Shown here: piece by piece, positions 24,298 to 32,361 of the stretch
Layout of the letters: every line of letters begins with the position of its first letter
Position numbering within the stretch: position 1 is the stretch's first letter
DNA from: Candidatus Tabaqchalia intestinavium
GTDB lineage: Bacteria; Bacillota; Clostridia; Oscillospirales; CAJFTT01
Direction: 5' to 3'
Length of the DNA: 40,231 nt
NCBI GenBank assembly: GCA_904420005.1
Contig: CAJFTT010000061.1
Coordinates: 1 to 40,231 of the forward strand
Notes under the pieces: model-generated
Seen by the model: only the letters and a program-made list of their open reading frames with translations
What the model was told of the DNA's origin: nothing
Database searches by the model: none
Program-made: the position numbers and the translations under genes

Positions 24298-25443
24298 TCA
24301 CAAGCATTCCGTCAGAATTTCAAAAATCTCTTCCCGATCAAGCGGGCGGGGATTCGACGAGATCACATTGCAGGTGTCAGCCACTCGCCGCAGCAGCGCC
24401 GGCGTGATCTCCACCTTGGATTGCAGCGCGCCCATTTTGGTGGGCAGGCCGCACGTCCGGATGAAATCGGCCAGCGCCTCCACGCCTGCTTCCGCGCCGT
24501 CCACATCGAACACTTCTTTGGCAAAACGGGCGAATTTCTCCGGCGCGTCCTTCACAATGTGCCGATAATAGGCCGGATGGATCACCGCCAGCCCCTGCCC
24601 GTGATTGCAATCGGTGAAAGCGCCAAGCTGGTGCTCGATCTGGTGCGCCTGAAAATCCGTGAGACGGCCCACCTTGAGGATGCCGTTTTCCGCCATGGCG
24701 GAATCCCACATCAGATTGCCGCGGGCCTCGAGATCGTCAAAATCTGCAAGCAGACGGCGGATATTCACCACAGTATTGCGCATGACGGCCAGCGCGACGT
24801 CGTCGGAAACATTGTCCGCGTCGGAAACGCCGAAATACGTTTCCATCTCATGGCTCAGGGTGTCGAACGCGCCGGAAAGCACCTGCATCCGCGGCACGGA
24901 AAGCGTATAAACCGGGTCAAGCACCGCAAAGCGCGGGGCGAAAGCCATCATTCCCGTTTTGGTTTGCTGCGCCTCGTTGGTAATGACTGCGCCGCCGTTC
25001 ATTTCCGCGCCGGTGCCGGAGGCCGTGACGATCGCCCCGATCGGAATGGCCTCGCGGGGAAGCTGGCGGTCGCGGAACTCCAGCTCCCACAGGTCCGCCT
25101 GCGTTTTGGCCTGCGCCGCCACGATCTTGCAGCAGTCAATGACCGAGCCTCCGCCCACAGCCAGGATATAATCCACCTGCGCCTGCCGGGCCAGCGCCGC
25201 GCCTTCCTGCACTTTCGCATAGGTAGGGTTGGACATGATGCCGGAGAAATCCACAACCCTCTTGCCCATTTCACGGAGGATCCCCAAGACCGTATCATAG
25301 ATCCCGTTGCGCTTGATCGACCCGCCGCCGTAAGCCAGCATAACGGTTTCCCCCGCCGCTGCAAGCTCCGTCCGCAACGCCCGCGCGGCAGCGTCTTTTC
25401 CGAAATAAACGTTCGTGGGATAGGAATACACAAAGTCCTTCAT
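24298..25443 (-). CDS. Iron-containing alcohol dehydrogenase (BdhA/YqhD-like)
   Basis: This 381-residue enzyme reduces aldehydes or oxidises alcohols with NAD(P)H. It has AYGGGSIKRNGIY and AVGGGSVIDCCK for the cofactor and predicted metal ligands Asp194, His198, His267 and His281 (GAFDTLSHEMETYF; AHQIEHQLGAFTDCNHG). Many stretches match the enzyme at 14690-15859, for instance VVDFSGIMSNPTYAKVQEGA, so the two are paralogues. ATG 25443 follows AGGAGG. It is 18 bases after the FMN reductase gene, in the operon opposite the TetR-type gene. Confidence 0.95.
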   Translation of the reverse strand: MKDFVYSYPTNVYFGKDAAARALRTELAAAGETVMLAYGGGSIKRNGIYDTVLGILREMGKRVVDFSGIMSNPTYAKVQEGAALARQAQVDYILAVGGGSVIDCCKIVAAQAKTQADLWELEFRDRQLPREAIPIGAIVTASGTGAEMNGGAVITNEAQQTKTGMMAFAPRFAVLDPVYTLSVPRMQVLSGAFDTLSHEMETYFGVSDADNVSDDVALAVMRNTVVNIRRLLADFDDLEARGNLMWDSAMAENGILKVGRLTDFQAHQIEHQLGAFTDCNHGQGLAVIHPAYYRHIVKDAPEKFARFAKEVFDVDGAEAGVEALADFIRTCGLPTKMGALQSKVEITPALLRRVADTCNVISSNPRPLDREEIFEILTECL

Positions 25444-25461
25444 GCGATCAGCCTCCTGTCG

Positions 25462-26079
25462 TTACCGTATAAAATTCGTCAAAACCTTTGGATTTTCCGG
25501 ATGTTCCAGGCCGTTTTGTCTCCCAAGCGCGATACATTTGAGCAGCCAGGCCATGTTCTTTCCGAGATTGCGCATGGTCATCAGGCCCTCCTGATCCTCT
25601 CTCACCTCCTCGGGCTGCTGTCCGTAAACATGATTCCAATAGGTGGAGGACACCACCGGCATGGAACAGATGGTGAAATACTTCTGAATGACGTCGAGCG
25701 ACGCCGTCGTCCCCGCCCGGCGCGCGCTCAGCACCGCGGCCGCGGGCTTGAAGGCAAACGCCTGACCGCCGGAATAAAAAGCCCGGTCCATAAACGTCAG
25801 CAAACGGGCGCTGGGATGTGCAAAATAAACAGGCGACCCAAATACAAAACCGTCGGCCTGTTTGGCCTTTTCCACAAACGCATTGACCGCGTCGTCAAAG
25901 ACGCACCGCCCCTGCTGCCTGCATTTCCGGCAGGCGATGCAATCCGGAATGGCCTCGTTGCCGATGAAAAACAGCTCCGTGCCAATGCCCTCCTCTTCCA
26001 GCGCCCGGGCAACTTCACGCAGCGCCTCGTTGGTGCATCCGTTTTGCCGGGAGCTTCCATTGACCAGTAACACCTGCAT
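25462..26079 (-). CDS. NADPH-dependent FMN reductase / iron-sulfur flavoprotein-like
   Basis: This 205-residue cytoplasmic protein is of the FMN_red flavodoxin-like family. MQVLLVNGSSRQNGCTNEAL holds the phosphate loop, and SPVYFAHPSARLLTFMDRAF the flavin-ring contact. Between them CIACRKCRQQGRC carries four Cys in the position where iron-sulfur flavoproteins bind a [4Fe-4S] cluster, although the spacing is not the classic one and some FMN_red relatives have similar Cys without a cluster. ATG 26079 is preceded by AAGGAAG. It is the first gene of the second cassette, divergent from the TetR-type gene with overlapping promoters, so control by that regulator is very likely. Confidence 0.9.
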   Translation of the reverse strand: MQVLLVNGSSRQNGCTNEALREVARALEEEGIGTELFFIGNEAIPDCIACRKCRQQGRCVFDDAVNAFVEKAKQADGFVFGSPVYFAHPSARLLTFMDRAFYSGGQAFAFKPAAAVLSARRAGTTASLDVIQKYFTICSMPVVSSTYWNHVYGQQPEEVREDQEGLMTMRNLGKNMAWLLKCIALGRQNGLEHPENPKVLTNFIR

Positions 26080-26156
26080 TTTTGCTTCCTTCTTTCTCCG
26101 CATGCGATTTCCCGCCAGGGCAAGAAATTCACTTCGCGTGGTTTATTTCTTTTGTG

Positions 26157-26185
26157 TTGATTTTTTGCTCTGTCTGTATTATAAT
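26157..26185 (+). promoter_or_regulatory. Promoter of the TetR-type gene
   Basis: TTGATT (26157-26162) and TATAAT (26180-26185) are 17 bases apart in an AT-rich divergent intergenic region. It overlaps the minus-strand promoter. Confidence 0.75.
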
Positions 26186-26206
26186 AACCGAAGAAAGCAA
26201 ACGCAA
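26178..26206 (-). promoter_or_regulatory. Promoter of the FMN reductase-dehydrogenase-flavodoxin operon
   Basis: On the minus strand TTGCGT (26201-26206) and TATAAT (26178-26183) are 17 bases apart. The two divergent -10 boxes share the palindrome TATTATAATA, so the promoters are face to face and probably compete. Confidence 0.75.
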
Positions 26207-26234
26207 TGGTCACGGAAACTGAATTTGTGGATTT

Positions 26235-26261
26235 TGCCACACAAAATCTTTTCCTGTGGCA
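26235..26261. promoter_or_regulatory. Inverted repeat, candidate TetR operator
   Basis: TGCCACA (26235-26241) and TGTGGCA (26255-26261) are perfect 7-base arms, 13 bases apart, between the divergent promoters and the TetR start codon. A third TTTGTGG-like half-site lies at about 26224. Binding here would block the regulator gene itself. Confidence 0.45.
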
Positions 26262-26282
26262 GAAACGGGAGGTATTGCCAAA

Positions 26283-26861
26283 TTGGAAAAAACAAAACAG
26301 GAGGATTTGCGCGTGCGAAAAACCAAGGAAGCCATCCGCAGCGCCTTCAAGGACATGATCTGTGAAATGGATTACAACCAGATCACCATCAAGGAGCTGA
26401 CCGCCCGCGCGCAGATCAACCGCAAAACCTTTTACCTGCATTACGCCGATCTCGACGATCTGCTGGCAGAGCTGCAGGACGAGATCGCGGAGAATTTCAT
26501 CAAACGGAAGGTGTCTTACCGCAGCATGGACGATATCCGTTCGCTGATCCGCCTGTTTTTCGAGCACGCGGCCAACATGCCCCTGCTGCACGAAAAGCTG
26601 CTCTGCAACGGGAGCTACCGGCCCATTTGGGAAAAGATCAACCGGAAGATCATGGAATACCGGCGGGAAACCAATCGCGGCGTTTTCGGCCTGAGCGAAT
26701 ATGCCGAGAATCTCGTCTTCGCTTATTACGGCGCCAACTCCACGCTGCTGTATCGTCAATGGGTCGCAGACGGCAAGCAGCTTCCGCTGGAGGAGCTGAT
26801 CGCCGTGGCTACCAAGCTGATCTGCAACGGCATGGCAAGCGTCGTGACAGAAAATTCATGA
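26283..26861 (+). CDS. TetR/AcrR-family regulator
   Basis: The roughly 192-residue protein has an N-terminal TetR helix-turn-helix (VRKTKEAIRSAFKDMICEMD, then ITIKELTARAQINRKTFYLH) and a helical C-terminal ligand domain. The C-terminal type (SEYAENLVFAYYGANSTLLY, then WVADGKQLPLEEL) resembles the DhaS-like group of Firmicutes TetR proteins. No ATG suits; TTG 26283 has GGAGG ten bases upstream, and the protein then starts LEKTKQEDLRVRK. It is divergent from the FMN reductase operon and probably represses it, with an aldehyde or quinone-like compound as possible inducer. That last point is inference. Confidence 0.88.
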   Translation: MEKTKQEDLRVRKTKEAIRSAFKDMICEMDYNQITIKELTARAQINRKTFYLHYADLDDLLAELQDEIAENFIKRKVSYRSMDDIRSLIRLFFEHAANMPLLHEKLLCNGSYRPIWEKINRKIMEYRRETNRGVFGLSEYAENLVFAYYGANSTLLYRQWVADGKQLPLEELIAVATKLICNGMASVVTENS

Positions 26862-26878
26862 TTTATAAAAGCCATCGC

Positions 26879-26908
26879 TTTCATTTTGTGGTATAAGAAA
26901 GTTATACT
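26879..26908 (+). promoter_or_regulatory. Possible promoter of the P-type ATPase gene
   Basis: TTTCAT (26879-26884) and TATACT (26903-26908) are 18 bases apart. The leader to the ATG at 27035 would be about 120 bases; I see no known riboswitch pattern in it. Confidence 0.35.
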
Positions 26909-27034
26909 CTCGGTGCATAACGGGCACAATTGGGAAAAATGTATAGGGAAATGCGCTGAAACACGCGGTTTCGGTCCTTCCCGCAGACAGCTGCCACGAC
27001 GGCAAACAAAACAAAAGAGAGGACATACGGTATC

Positions 27035-29398
27035 ATGACACGATCGTTTTCCCCGGACGCTGCCTCCGGACTAAGCACACAGCAGGTCGCCTATAAGCGG
27101 AGCCAGGGACGGCAGAACACAGAGCCGGAACGCGTCACCAAAACAACCGGACGAATCCTGAAGGACAATATCTGCACGCTCTTTAATCTTTTTAACCTCC
27201 TGATCGCGGTGGCGCTCGCGTTGGTGGGCGCCTGGAGCAATATGCTGTTCATCCTCATCATCGCGCTCAACACGTTGATCGGCATTGTGCAGGAGATCCA
27301 CGCCAAGCGGCTGGTAGACAAGCTCTCCCTGCTTTCCATGCCGATGGCCAAGGTCGTCCGGGACAGGCAGCTGTCCGAGATTCCCGTGCAGGAGCTGGTC
27401 GAAGAGGACGTCACCGAACTGAGCGGCGGGAACCAGGTCTGCACCGATTCCGTCATCCTGACCGGCCAGGTGGAGGTCAATGAATCGCTCCTGACCGGCG
27501 AATCCGACCCCATCCTCAAAACGGCCGGCGACCATCTTCTTTCCGGCAGCTTCATCCTCAGCGGCAAGTGCCGCGCCTGCGTCGAGCATGTCGGCATGGA
27601 GAATTACGCCTCCAAAATCGCGCACGAAGCCAAAAAGCTGCGCGGCGTCAATTCCGAGCTTCTCTCCTCCATGCGCAAGGTGACGCGGTTCACGGGTTAT
27701 CTGATCCCCCCGCTTGGCATTCTTCTGTTTTTGGAGGCGCTGCTGCTGCGCGGCGACTCGGTGGCGCAGTCGGTCGTGACGACCGCAGCCGGGCTGCTGG
27801 GCATGCTGCCCAAAGGGCTTGTGCTGCTCATCAGCATCAGCCTCGCCGTGGGTATTATTGCGCTTTCCAAGAAGAAAGTGCTGGTGCAGGAATTATATGC
27901 GCTGGAAACGCTCGCGCATGTGGACACGTTATGCCTGGACAAGACCGGCACGCTCACGCAGGGAAAGATGCAGGTCGAGCAGGTGCAGCTGACGGAGCTT
28001 GGCCACGCGATGGCCTTCGAGGAAATGATCGGCGCCTTCCTGCGCCATTCGGACGATAACAACGCCACCTTTCAGGCGTTGCAGGCCTATTTCCCGCAAC
28101 GCGAATCTGCCGCGCCGCTCGAGAAAATCCCCTTTTCCTCCGAGCGGAAATGGAGCGCCATGAAATTCCAGGATTTCACCTTTGTCCTCGGCGCGCCGGA
28201 GCGCCTGGCGGGAGAAGAGGCCGGCGCCTCCCTGCAGGAGCACCTTCTGGCAGGCAAACGCGTTCTCTACGCCGGCATCGCGCATGCGTCCGTCTCTGCC
28301 GACGCGCCGCTGCCGGAAATCGAAGTGCTGGCCTCCATCATCCTCTCTGACCCGATCCGGCCCAACGCCGCGGAAACGCTGGCCTATTTCCAGAAAGAAG
28401 GCGTGACGCTCAAGCTCATTTCCGGCGATAACCCCGTCACAGTATCCGCCCTGGCCGCCCGGGCTGGGTTCCCGGACGCCGACCGCTTCATCGACATGAG
28501 CAGCGTGACGGACGAGGCCGAGCTCGAACGGGTCGCACTGGAATATTCCATTTTCGGCCGCGTCTCCCCCCTGCAAAAAAAGCAGCTGGTGCAGGCGCTG
28601 CGCAAGCACCGGCATTCTGTCGCCATGACCGGCGACGGAGTTAACGATCTGCTCGCGCTGCGGGAAGCCGACTGCAGCATTGCCATCGCCGAGGGCAGCG
28701 ACGCGGCGCGGCAGGTTTCCCAGGTGGTGCTGCTGGATTCGGACTTCTCCTCGCTGCCCGCCGTCCTCGGTCAGGGCCGGCGTGTGGTCAATAATATCAC
28801 GCGGGTCGCGGGGATCTTCTTTGTCAAAACCATCTATTCGGTGCTGCTGTCCGTAGTATGCCTGGTGCTCAATATCCCCTTCCCCTTTGCCCCCATTCAG
28901 GTCACGCTCATCGACCTGATTATCGAAGGCTATCCCTCCTTCTTCATGTCTTTCGAGGCGGACGACCGAAAAGTAGTCGGCCGGTTCCTGCCGTCGGTCA
29001 TGCGGCGCGCCCTGCCGAACGCCCTGTCTATTCTGGTGTGCTTCCTGCTCTTCCTCGTCCTGTCCCGGCTGCTGCCCATTCCGCCGGCGCAGGGCAGCGT
29101 GCTGTTCTATCTGCTGGTCGGAACCGTCGGCATTCAGGCCGTCTTCAAGGCCAGCTGGCCGCTCAACAAGCTGCGGATTTTCCTGTGCGCCACCATGACG
29201 ATCGCCTTTTTTGCAGCGGTCTTCCTGTTCTATCCCATCCTGCATCTGACGCTGCCGACAGTACAGACGCTGCTGCTGTTTGTCTGCTTCGCCCTGCTGA
29301 GCTTCCTGCTGGAACGCGGCGCGACAGCCCTCCTGCGGCGCATCAAATGGCGCGCGCAGCAGCCCGACGCAGGCAGCGAAACGCCGCTTCAGCTTTAA
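27035..29398 (+). CDS. HAD-type P-type cation ATPase
   Basis: This 787-residue membrane pump belongs to the compact Firmicutes branch related to MgtA/PacL-type P-type ATPases. Motifs in order are NESLLTGES (TGES at 154-157), the phosphorylation site LDKTGTLT (Asp302), LISGDNPVT, MTGDGVNDLLALREADC and a C-terminal membrane block from about residue 585. Relatives move Ca2+, Mg2+ or Mn2+; the substrate here cannot be fixed. Two oddities are seen. The membrane motif usually read PEGL is PKGL (Lys260, codon AAA), which removes an ion-binding acid. The actuator motif G-D-Q is G-N-Q (SGGNQVCTD at 130-138). Both need one G-to-A change. The ATG 27035 has only a modest GAGAGG site 13 bases upstream. 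Confidence 0.9.
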   Translation: MTRSFSPDAASGLSTQQVAYKRSQGRQNTEPERVTKTTGRILKDNICTLFNLFNLLIAVALALVGAWSNMLFILIIALNTLIGIVQEIHAKRLVDKLSLLSMPMAKVVRDRQLSEIPVQELVEEDVTELSGGNQVCTDSVILTGQVEVNESLLTGESDPILKTAGDHLLSGSFILSGKCRACVEHVGMENYASKIAHEAKKLRGVNSELLSSMRKVTRFTGYLIPPLGILLFLEALLLRGDSVAQSVVTTAAGLLGMLPKGLVLLISISLAVGIIALSKKKVLVQELYALETLAHVDTLCLDKTGTLTQGKMQVEQVQLTELGHAMAFEEMIGAFLRHSDDNNATFQALQAYFPQRESAAPLEKIPFSSERKWSAMKFQDFTFVLGAPERLAGEEAGASLQEHLLAGKRVLYAGIAHASVSADAPLPEIEVLASIILSDPIRPNAAETLAYFQKEGVTLKLISGDNPVTVSALAARAGFPDADRFIDMSSVTDEAELERVALEYSIFGRVSPLQKKQLVQALRKHRHSVAMTGDGVNDLLALREADCSIAIAEGSDAARQVSQVVLLDSDFSSLPAVLGQGRRVVNNITRVAGIFFVKTIYSVLLSVVCLVLNIPFPFAPIQVTLIDLIIEGYPSFFMSFEADDRKVVGRFLPSVMRRALPNALSILVCFLLFLVLSRLLPIPPAQGSVLFYLLVGTVGIQAVFKASWPLNKLRIFLCATMTIAFFAAVFLFYPILHLTLPTVQTLLLFVCFALLSFLLERGATALLRRIKWRAQQPDAGSETPLQL

Positions 29399-29429
29399 TA
29401 CACGCCCTGCATCGCAGGACGGCTGCCGC

Positions 29430-29464
29430 CGGTCCGCTTCCGCCTCGCTGCGGATAGCGGACCG
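29430..29464 (+). terminator. Strong hairpin after the ATPase gene
   Basis: Bases 29430-29443 pair with 29450-29464, with one bulged T (29455). There is no T tract, so termination is only likely. It lies 32 bases after the ATPase stop codon. Confidence 0.4.
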
Positions 29465-29543
29465 AACGCCATCTTCCCGTCCATGTGGACATCGGGCGCG
29501 CGAAAAAGGCGGCCTGGCCCAAATCAAGCACGAGGAGTGGTCG

Positions 29544-30407
29544 ATGATGTGGCTGTTGTTTGCATTTGGTTCCGCGTTTTTCGCGGGGATCACGGCGGTT
29601 CTGGCCAAGATCGGCGTGCAGTCGGTCAATTCCACCCTTGCCACCGCGCTGCGGACGATCGTAGTGCTGCTTTTTTCCTGGTGGATGGTGCTGGTCGTCG
29701 GCTCCCAAAATGAAATCGGGCAGATCACGGGCCAAACGCTGCTTTTTTTGTTCCTGTCCGGGATTTCAACGGGCGCTTCCTGGTTATGCTATTTCAAAGC
29801 GCTGCAATTGGGCGACGTCAATCAGGTCGCACCCATCGATAAATCCAGCACGGTTCTTACGATTTTGCTCGCATTTGTGTTCCTGGGCGAGCCGGTTTCC
29901 ATCGCGCAGGGGATCGGCGTGCTGGCCATCGGGGCCGGCACGATCCTGATGGCCGTGCAAAAACGTGACGGAGAACGCACAACGCGGGATAAGCGCTGGT
30001 TGGTTTTCGCTATTTTGTCCGCTGTTTTCGCCAGCCTTACCTCGATCTTCGGAAAAATCGGCGTGGCCAACGTGGAATCCAATCTCGGAACCGCCATCCG
30101 GACGATTTTCGTGCTGGGAATGGCCTGGTTGATGGTTTTTCTCACCGGAGAGCAAAAGGGCATCAGAAAAATCGATCGAAAAAGTTGGATTTTCCTGCTG
30201 CTTTCGGGGATTACCACAGGCCTGTCCTGGCTATGCTATTACCGCGCGCTGCAAGGCGGGCCGGCCAGCGTTGTCGTCCCGATCGATAAACTCAGCATTG
30301 TGATCACGATCGTGTTCTCCCGCCTGGTGCTCGGGGAAACGCTCAGCCGGAAAGCTGCGGTGGGATTTTTGTTGGTTCTGGCCGGGACGGCCGCCATGCT
30401 GTTTTGA
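29544..30407 (+). CDS. EamA-family (DMT superfamily) transporter
   Basis: This 287-residue protein has about ten membrane helices made of two EamA repeats. The repeats are visible by eye: SGISTGASWLCYFKALQLGD in the first half and SGITTGLSWLCYYRALQGGP in the second, and FGSAFFAGITAVLAKIGVQS against SAVFASLTSIFGKIGVANVE. EamA proteins usually export amino acids or other small metabolites; the substrate is unknown. The start is the ATG ATG pair at 29544 after GAGGAG. It ends 35 bases before the flippase start and both may share a transcript. Confidence 0.92.
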   Translation: MMWLLFAFGSAFFAGITAVLAKIGVQSVNSTLATALRTIVVLLFSWWMVLVVGSQNEIGQITGQTLLFLFLSGISTGASWLCYFKALQLGDVNQVAPIDKSSTVLTILLAFVFLGEPVSIAQGIGVLAIGAGTILMAVQKRDGERTTRDKRWLVFAILSAVFASLTSIFGKIGVANVESNLGTAIRTIFVLGMAWLMVFLTGEQKGIRKIDRKSWIFLLLSGITTGLSWLCYYRALQGGPASVVVPIDKLSIVITIVFSRLVLGETLSRKAAVGFLLVLAGTAAMLF

Positions 30408-30442
30408 CGGCGGATAAACTGGACTTTGCGGAGGTGAAGCCT

Positions 30443-31858
30443 ATGAATGCCTATCGGCGTCTGCTTTCCAATACCTTTCTTTTTTCTGTGAGCACGTTCG
30501 GCTCGAAAATCCTGATTTTTCTGCTGACGCCGTTCTACACCAGCATTCTGACAGAGGCGGATTACGGCGTGACGGATCTGCTGATCCAGACGGGCAACGT
30601 GCTGATCCCGCTGGTTTCCATGGGCATCATCCGGGCCGTTATCCGCTTCGGCCTCGACGGGACGTCCGACAAAACCAGCGTCTTCACCACCGGTCTTTCC
30701 GTCATCCTGGCGGGGGAAGGGCTGCTGATCCTCTTTTCCCCCCTCCTGCAGACGATCGGCCTGCTGTCGGATTATATCGTGCTGGTGTTGCTCTATGTGC
30801 TGATGGCCAATCTGCACTCCGTCTGCGGCGCGCTGGCACAGTCGCTGGGACATGTGCGGCTTTACGCCGTGAGCGGCATTGTGTGTACCGGCATGGTGGT
30901 GGGCCTCAATATCCTGTTCTTGGCCGTTTTCCGGCTTGGCATCACGGGCTATATTCTTTCCAACGTCATCGCCGACGCCGTCGCGGCGCTGTTTTTGTTC
31001 CTGACCGCGCGGATGTGGCGCTATATCCGGCCGTCATCGCTGCAGCGCGATCTGATCAAGAGCATGTTCCGGTATTGTCTGCCGTTGATCCCGGCGACCG
31101 TCTGTTCCTGGATCATCAACATCTCCGATCGGTATTTCATTTCTTTCCTCATCGGCAACGAAGCGACCGGCCTCTACGCTGTCGCCAACAAAATCTCCAC
31201 CATTCTTTTGATCGCTTCGAGCATCTTCACCTCCGCCTGGCAGCTCTCCAGCACAGTGGAACGGCCGAAAAAAGAGAAGGAACGCTTCTTTTCCAACGTC
31301 TTCTCCGTCTACGCGGCCGGCGCGCTGATCGGGGCCTCGGTCCTGATGGCCTGCGTGAAGCTGATCATGCGGTTCCTGGCCGCGCCCAGCTACTTTGAAG
31401 CCTGGCATTACGCGCCCGTGCTGCTGCTGGGCACCGCCGTGTCCTGTCTGGGGTCTTTTTTCGCCTCTGTTTATATGGCGGAAAAGCGCAGCACCGCTAC
31501 ACTGGTGACGACCTGCATCGGCGCGGCCGCCAATCTCATCGGCAACGCGCTGCTGATTCCACTATGGGGAATCATGGGCGCAGCGATCGCGACGCTCATC
31601 AGTTATGGGCTCATTTTTGTCATCCGCGCCATCCATTCCCGCAAATTGATCAAGGTGCAGTGGAGCGTCCCGCGCTTCGTCCTGAGCATGGCGGTGCTGA
31701 CACTGCAGTGTTTCCTGATCGAAAACGAGCAGACAATCTGGTCTCTGCTCTGCTGTGCCATGATCGTGCTGCTTCATTTCCAGCCTCTGTGGAAAGCGCT
31801 GAAAAGCGGCGTGCTGGCGGTTTTCTCCTCCAAAAGAGCGCAGAAGCTCCACACGTGA
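30443..31858 (+). CDS. Polysaccharide flippase (MOP/Wzx family)
   Basis: This 471-residue integral membrane protein has about 12-14 helices and resembles lipid-linked oligosaccharide flippases: NTFLFSVSTFGSKILIFLLT, then PFYTSILTEADYGVTDL, then VCSWIINISDRYFISFLIG. Such proteins move glycolipid precursors across the membrane during surface polysaccharide synthesis. No glycosyltransferase genes are adjacent, so it is an orphan copy. ATG 30443 follows GGAGG by 8 bases; an earlier in-frame start at 30404 would overlap the EamA gene. Confidence 0.92.
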   Translation: MNAYRRLLSNTFLFSVSTFGSKILIFLLTPFYTSILTEADYGVTDLLIQTGNVLIPLVSMGIIRAVIRFGLDGTSDKTSVFTTGLSVILAGEGLLILFSPLLQTIGLLSDYIVLVLLYVLMANLHSVCGALAQSLGHVRLYAVSGIVCTGMVVGLNILFLAVFRLGITGYILSNVIADAVAALFLFLTARMWRYIRPSSLQRDLIKSMFRYCLPLIPATVCSWIINISDRYFISFLIGNEATGLYAVANKISTILLIASSIFTSAWQLSSTVERPKKEKERFFSNVFSVYAAGALIGASVLMACVKLIMRFLAAPSYFEAWHYAPVLLLGTAVSCLGSFFASVYMAEKRSTATLVTTCIGAAANLIGNALLIPLWGIMGAAIATLISYGLIFVIRAIHSRKLIKVQWSVPRFVLSMAVLTLQCFLIENEQTIWSLLCCAMIVLLHFQPLWKALKSGVLAVFSSKRAQKLHT

Positions 31859-32050
31859 CTCCCCGTTTCGCCGGCCGCTTCCACCCGAGCGCGGACGCGG
31901 CGGTCGGCTGATATACAGATGCTTCTGCCGGGAAGGCTGCTCCGCCCGGGCGCGGACGCGGCCCCATTGACAGTGAACAGCCATCGCACGGCCTAGACGC
32001 TTCCGCCCGGGCGGCGGGGGTATCTTTCGTCCAAAAGCCCCCTGCGCGGA

Positions 32051-32090
32051 CCCCTCAGCCCGCTTGCCGAGGAGCAGACGGGTTGAGGGG
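32051..32090. terminator. Hairpin 1 of three after the flippase gene
   Basis: CCCCTCAGCCCG (32051-32062) pairs with CGGGTTGAGGGG (32079-32090), 12 bp with one G-T pair, and is followed by AT-rich bases. It is almost 200 bases after the flippase stop. Confidence 0.45.
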
Positions 32091-32100
32091 ATATTAATAG

Positions 32101-32130
32101 AACCCACGCGATAGTCGCGCGGGTTTTGTT
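32101..32130 (+). terminator. Hairpin 2, terminator-like
   Basis: AACCCACGCG (32101-32110) pairs with CGCGCGGGTT (32116-32125), one mismatch, 5-base loop, followed by TTGTT. It is the best candidate for ending the flippase transcript. Confidence 0.6.
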
Positions 32131-32131
32131 A

Positions 32132-32186
32132 TGCAAGGCAAGAGGGAACCGACGCAACTACCGCGTGGGTTCCCTCTTGCCTTGCA
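32132..32186. other. Hairpin 3, perfect 19-bp stem
   Basis: TGCAAGGCAAGAGGGAACC (32132-32150) pairs perfectly with 32168-32186 around a 17-base loop. The right part of the loop and arm (32162-32171, CGCGTGGGTT) is also an exact complement of the left arm of hairpin 2, so hairpins 2 and 3 can exclude each other. The rest of the gap 31859-32361 shows GC-rich repeats (GCGCGGACGCGG at about 31891 and 31952) but no gene. Confidence 0.5.
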
Positions 32187-32361
32187 GTATTTCTATTCGT
32201 CCGATGCGCGCCCGCCGGTACAGAGGCACGGCGCCGGCCGGCAGCCGGAATCGCTGCGAACCGGGTGTGTACAGCCCCCCCACTTTCCGTGATCCTGTCA
32301 AGGCTTCTCCGGCGTCAAACATCCGGCGGACAAAGGCAGTCGATCCGCTCGATTATAAGAC

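Noticed and set aside
23263-26070. A 935-codon open frame on the plus strand
   Set aside because: It runs antisense to four well-supported genes with family motifs; its composition is that of a GC-rich shadow frame and it shows no domain.
26862-27034. Mn-sensing (yybP-ykoY) or Mg riboswitch before the P-type ATPase gene
   Set aside because: The conserved loops of these riboswitches are not visible in the leader.
27929-29728. A 599-codon open frame on the minus strand
   Set aside because: Antisense to the P-type ATPase gene, which has all its motifs; the frame is rich in Arg, Gln and Asp without any recognisable domain.
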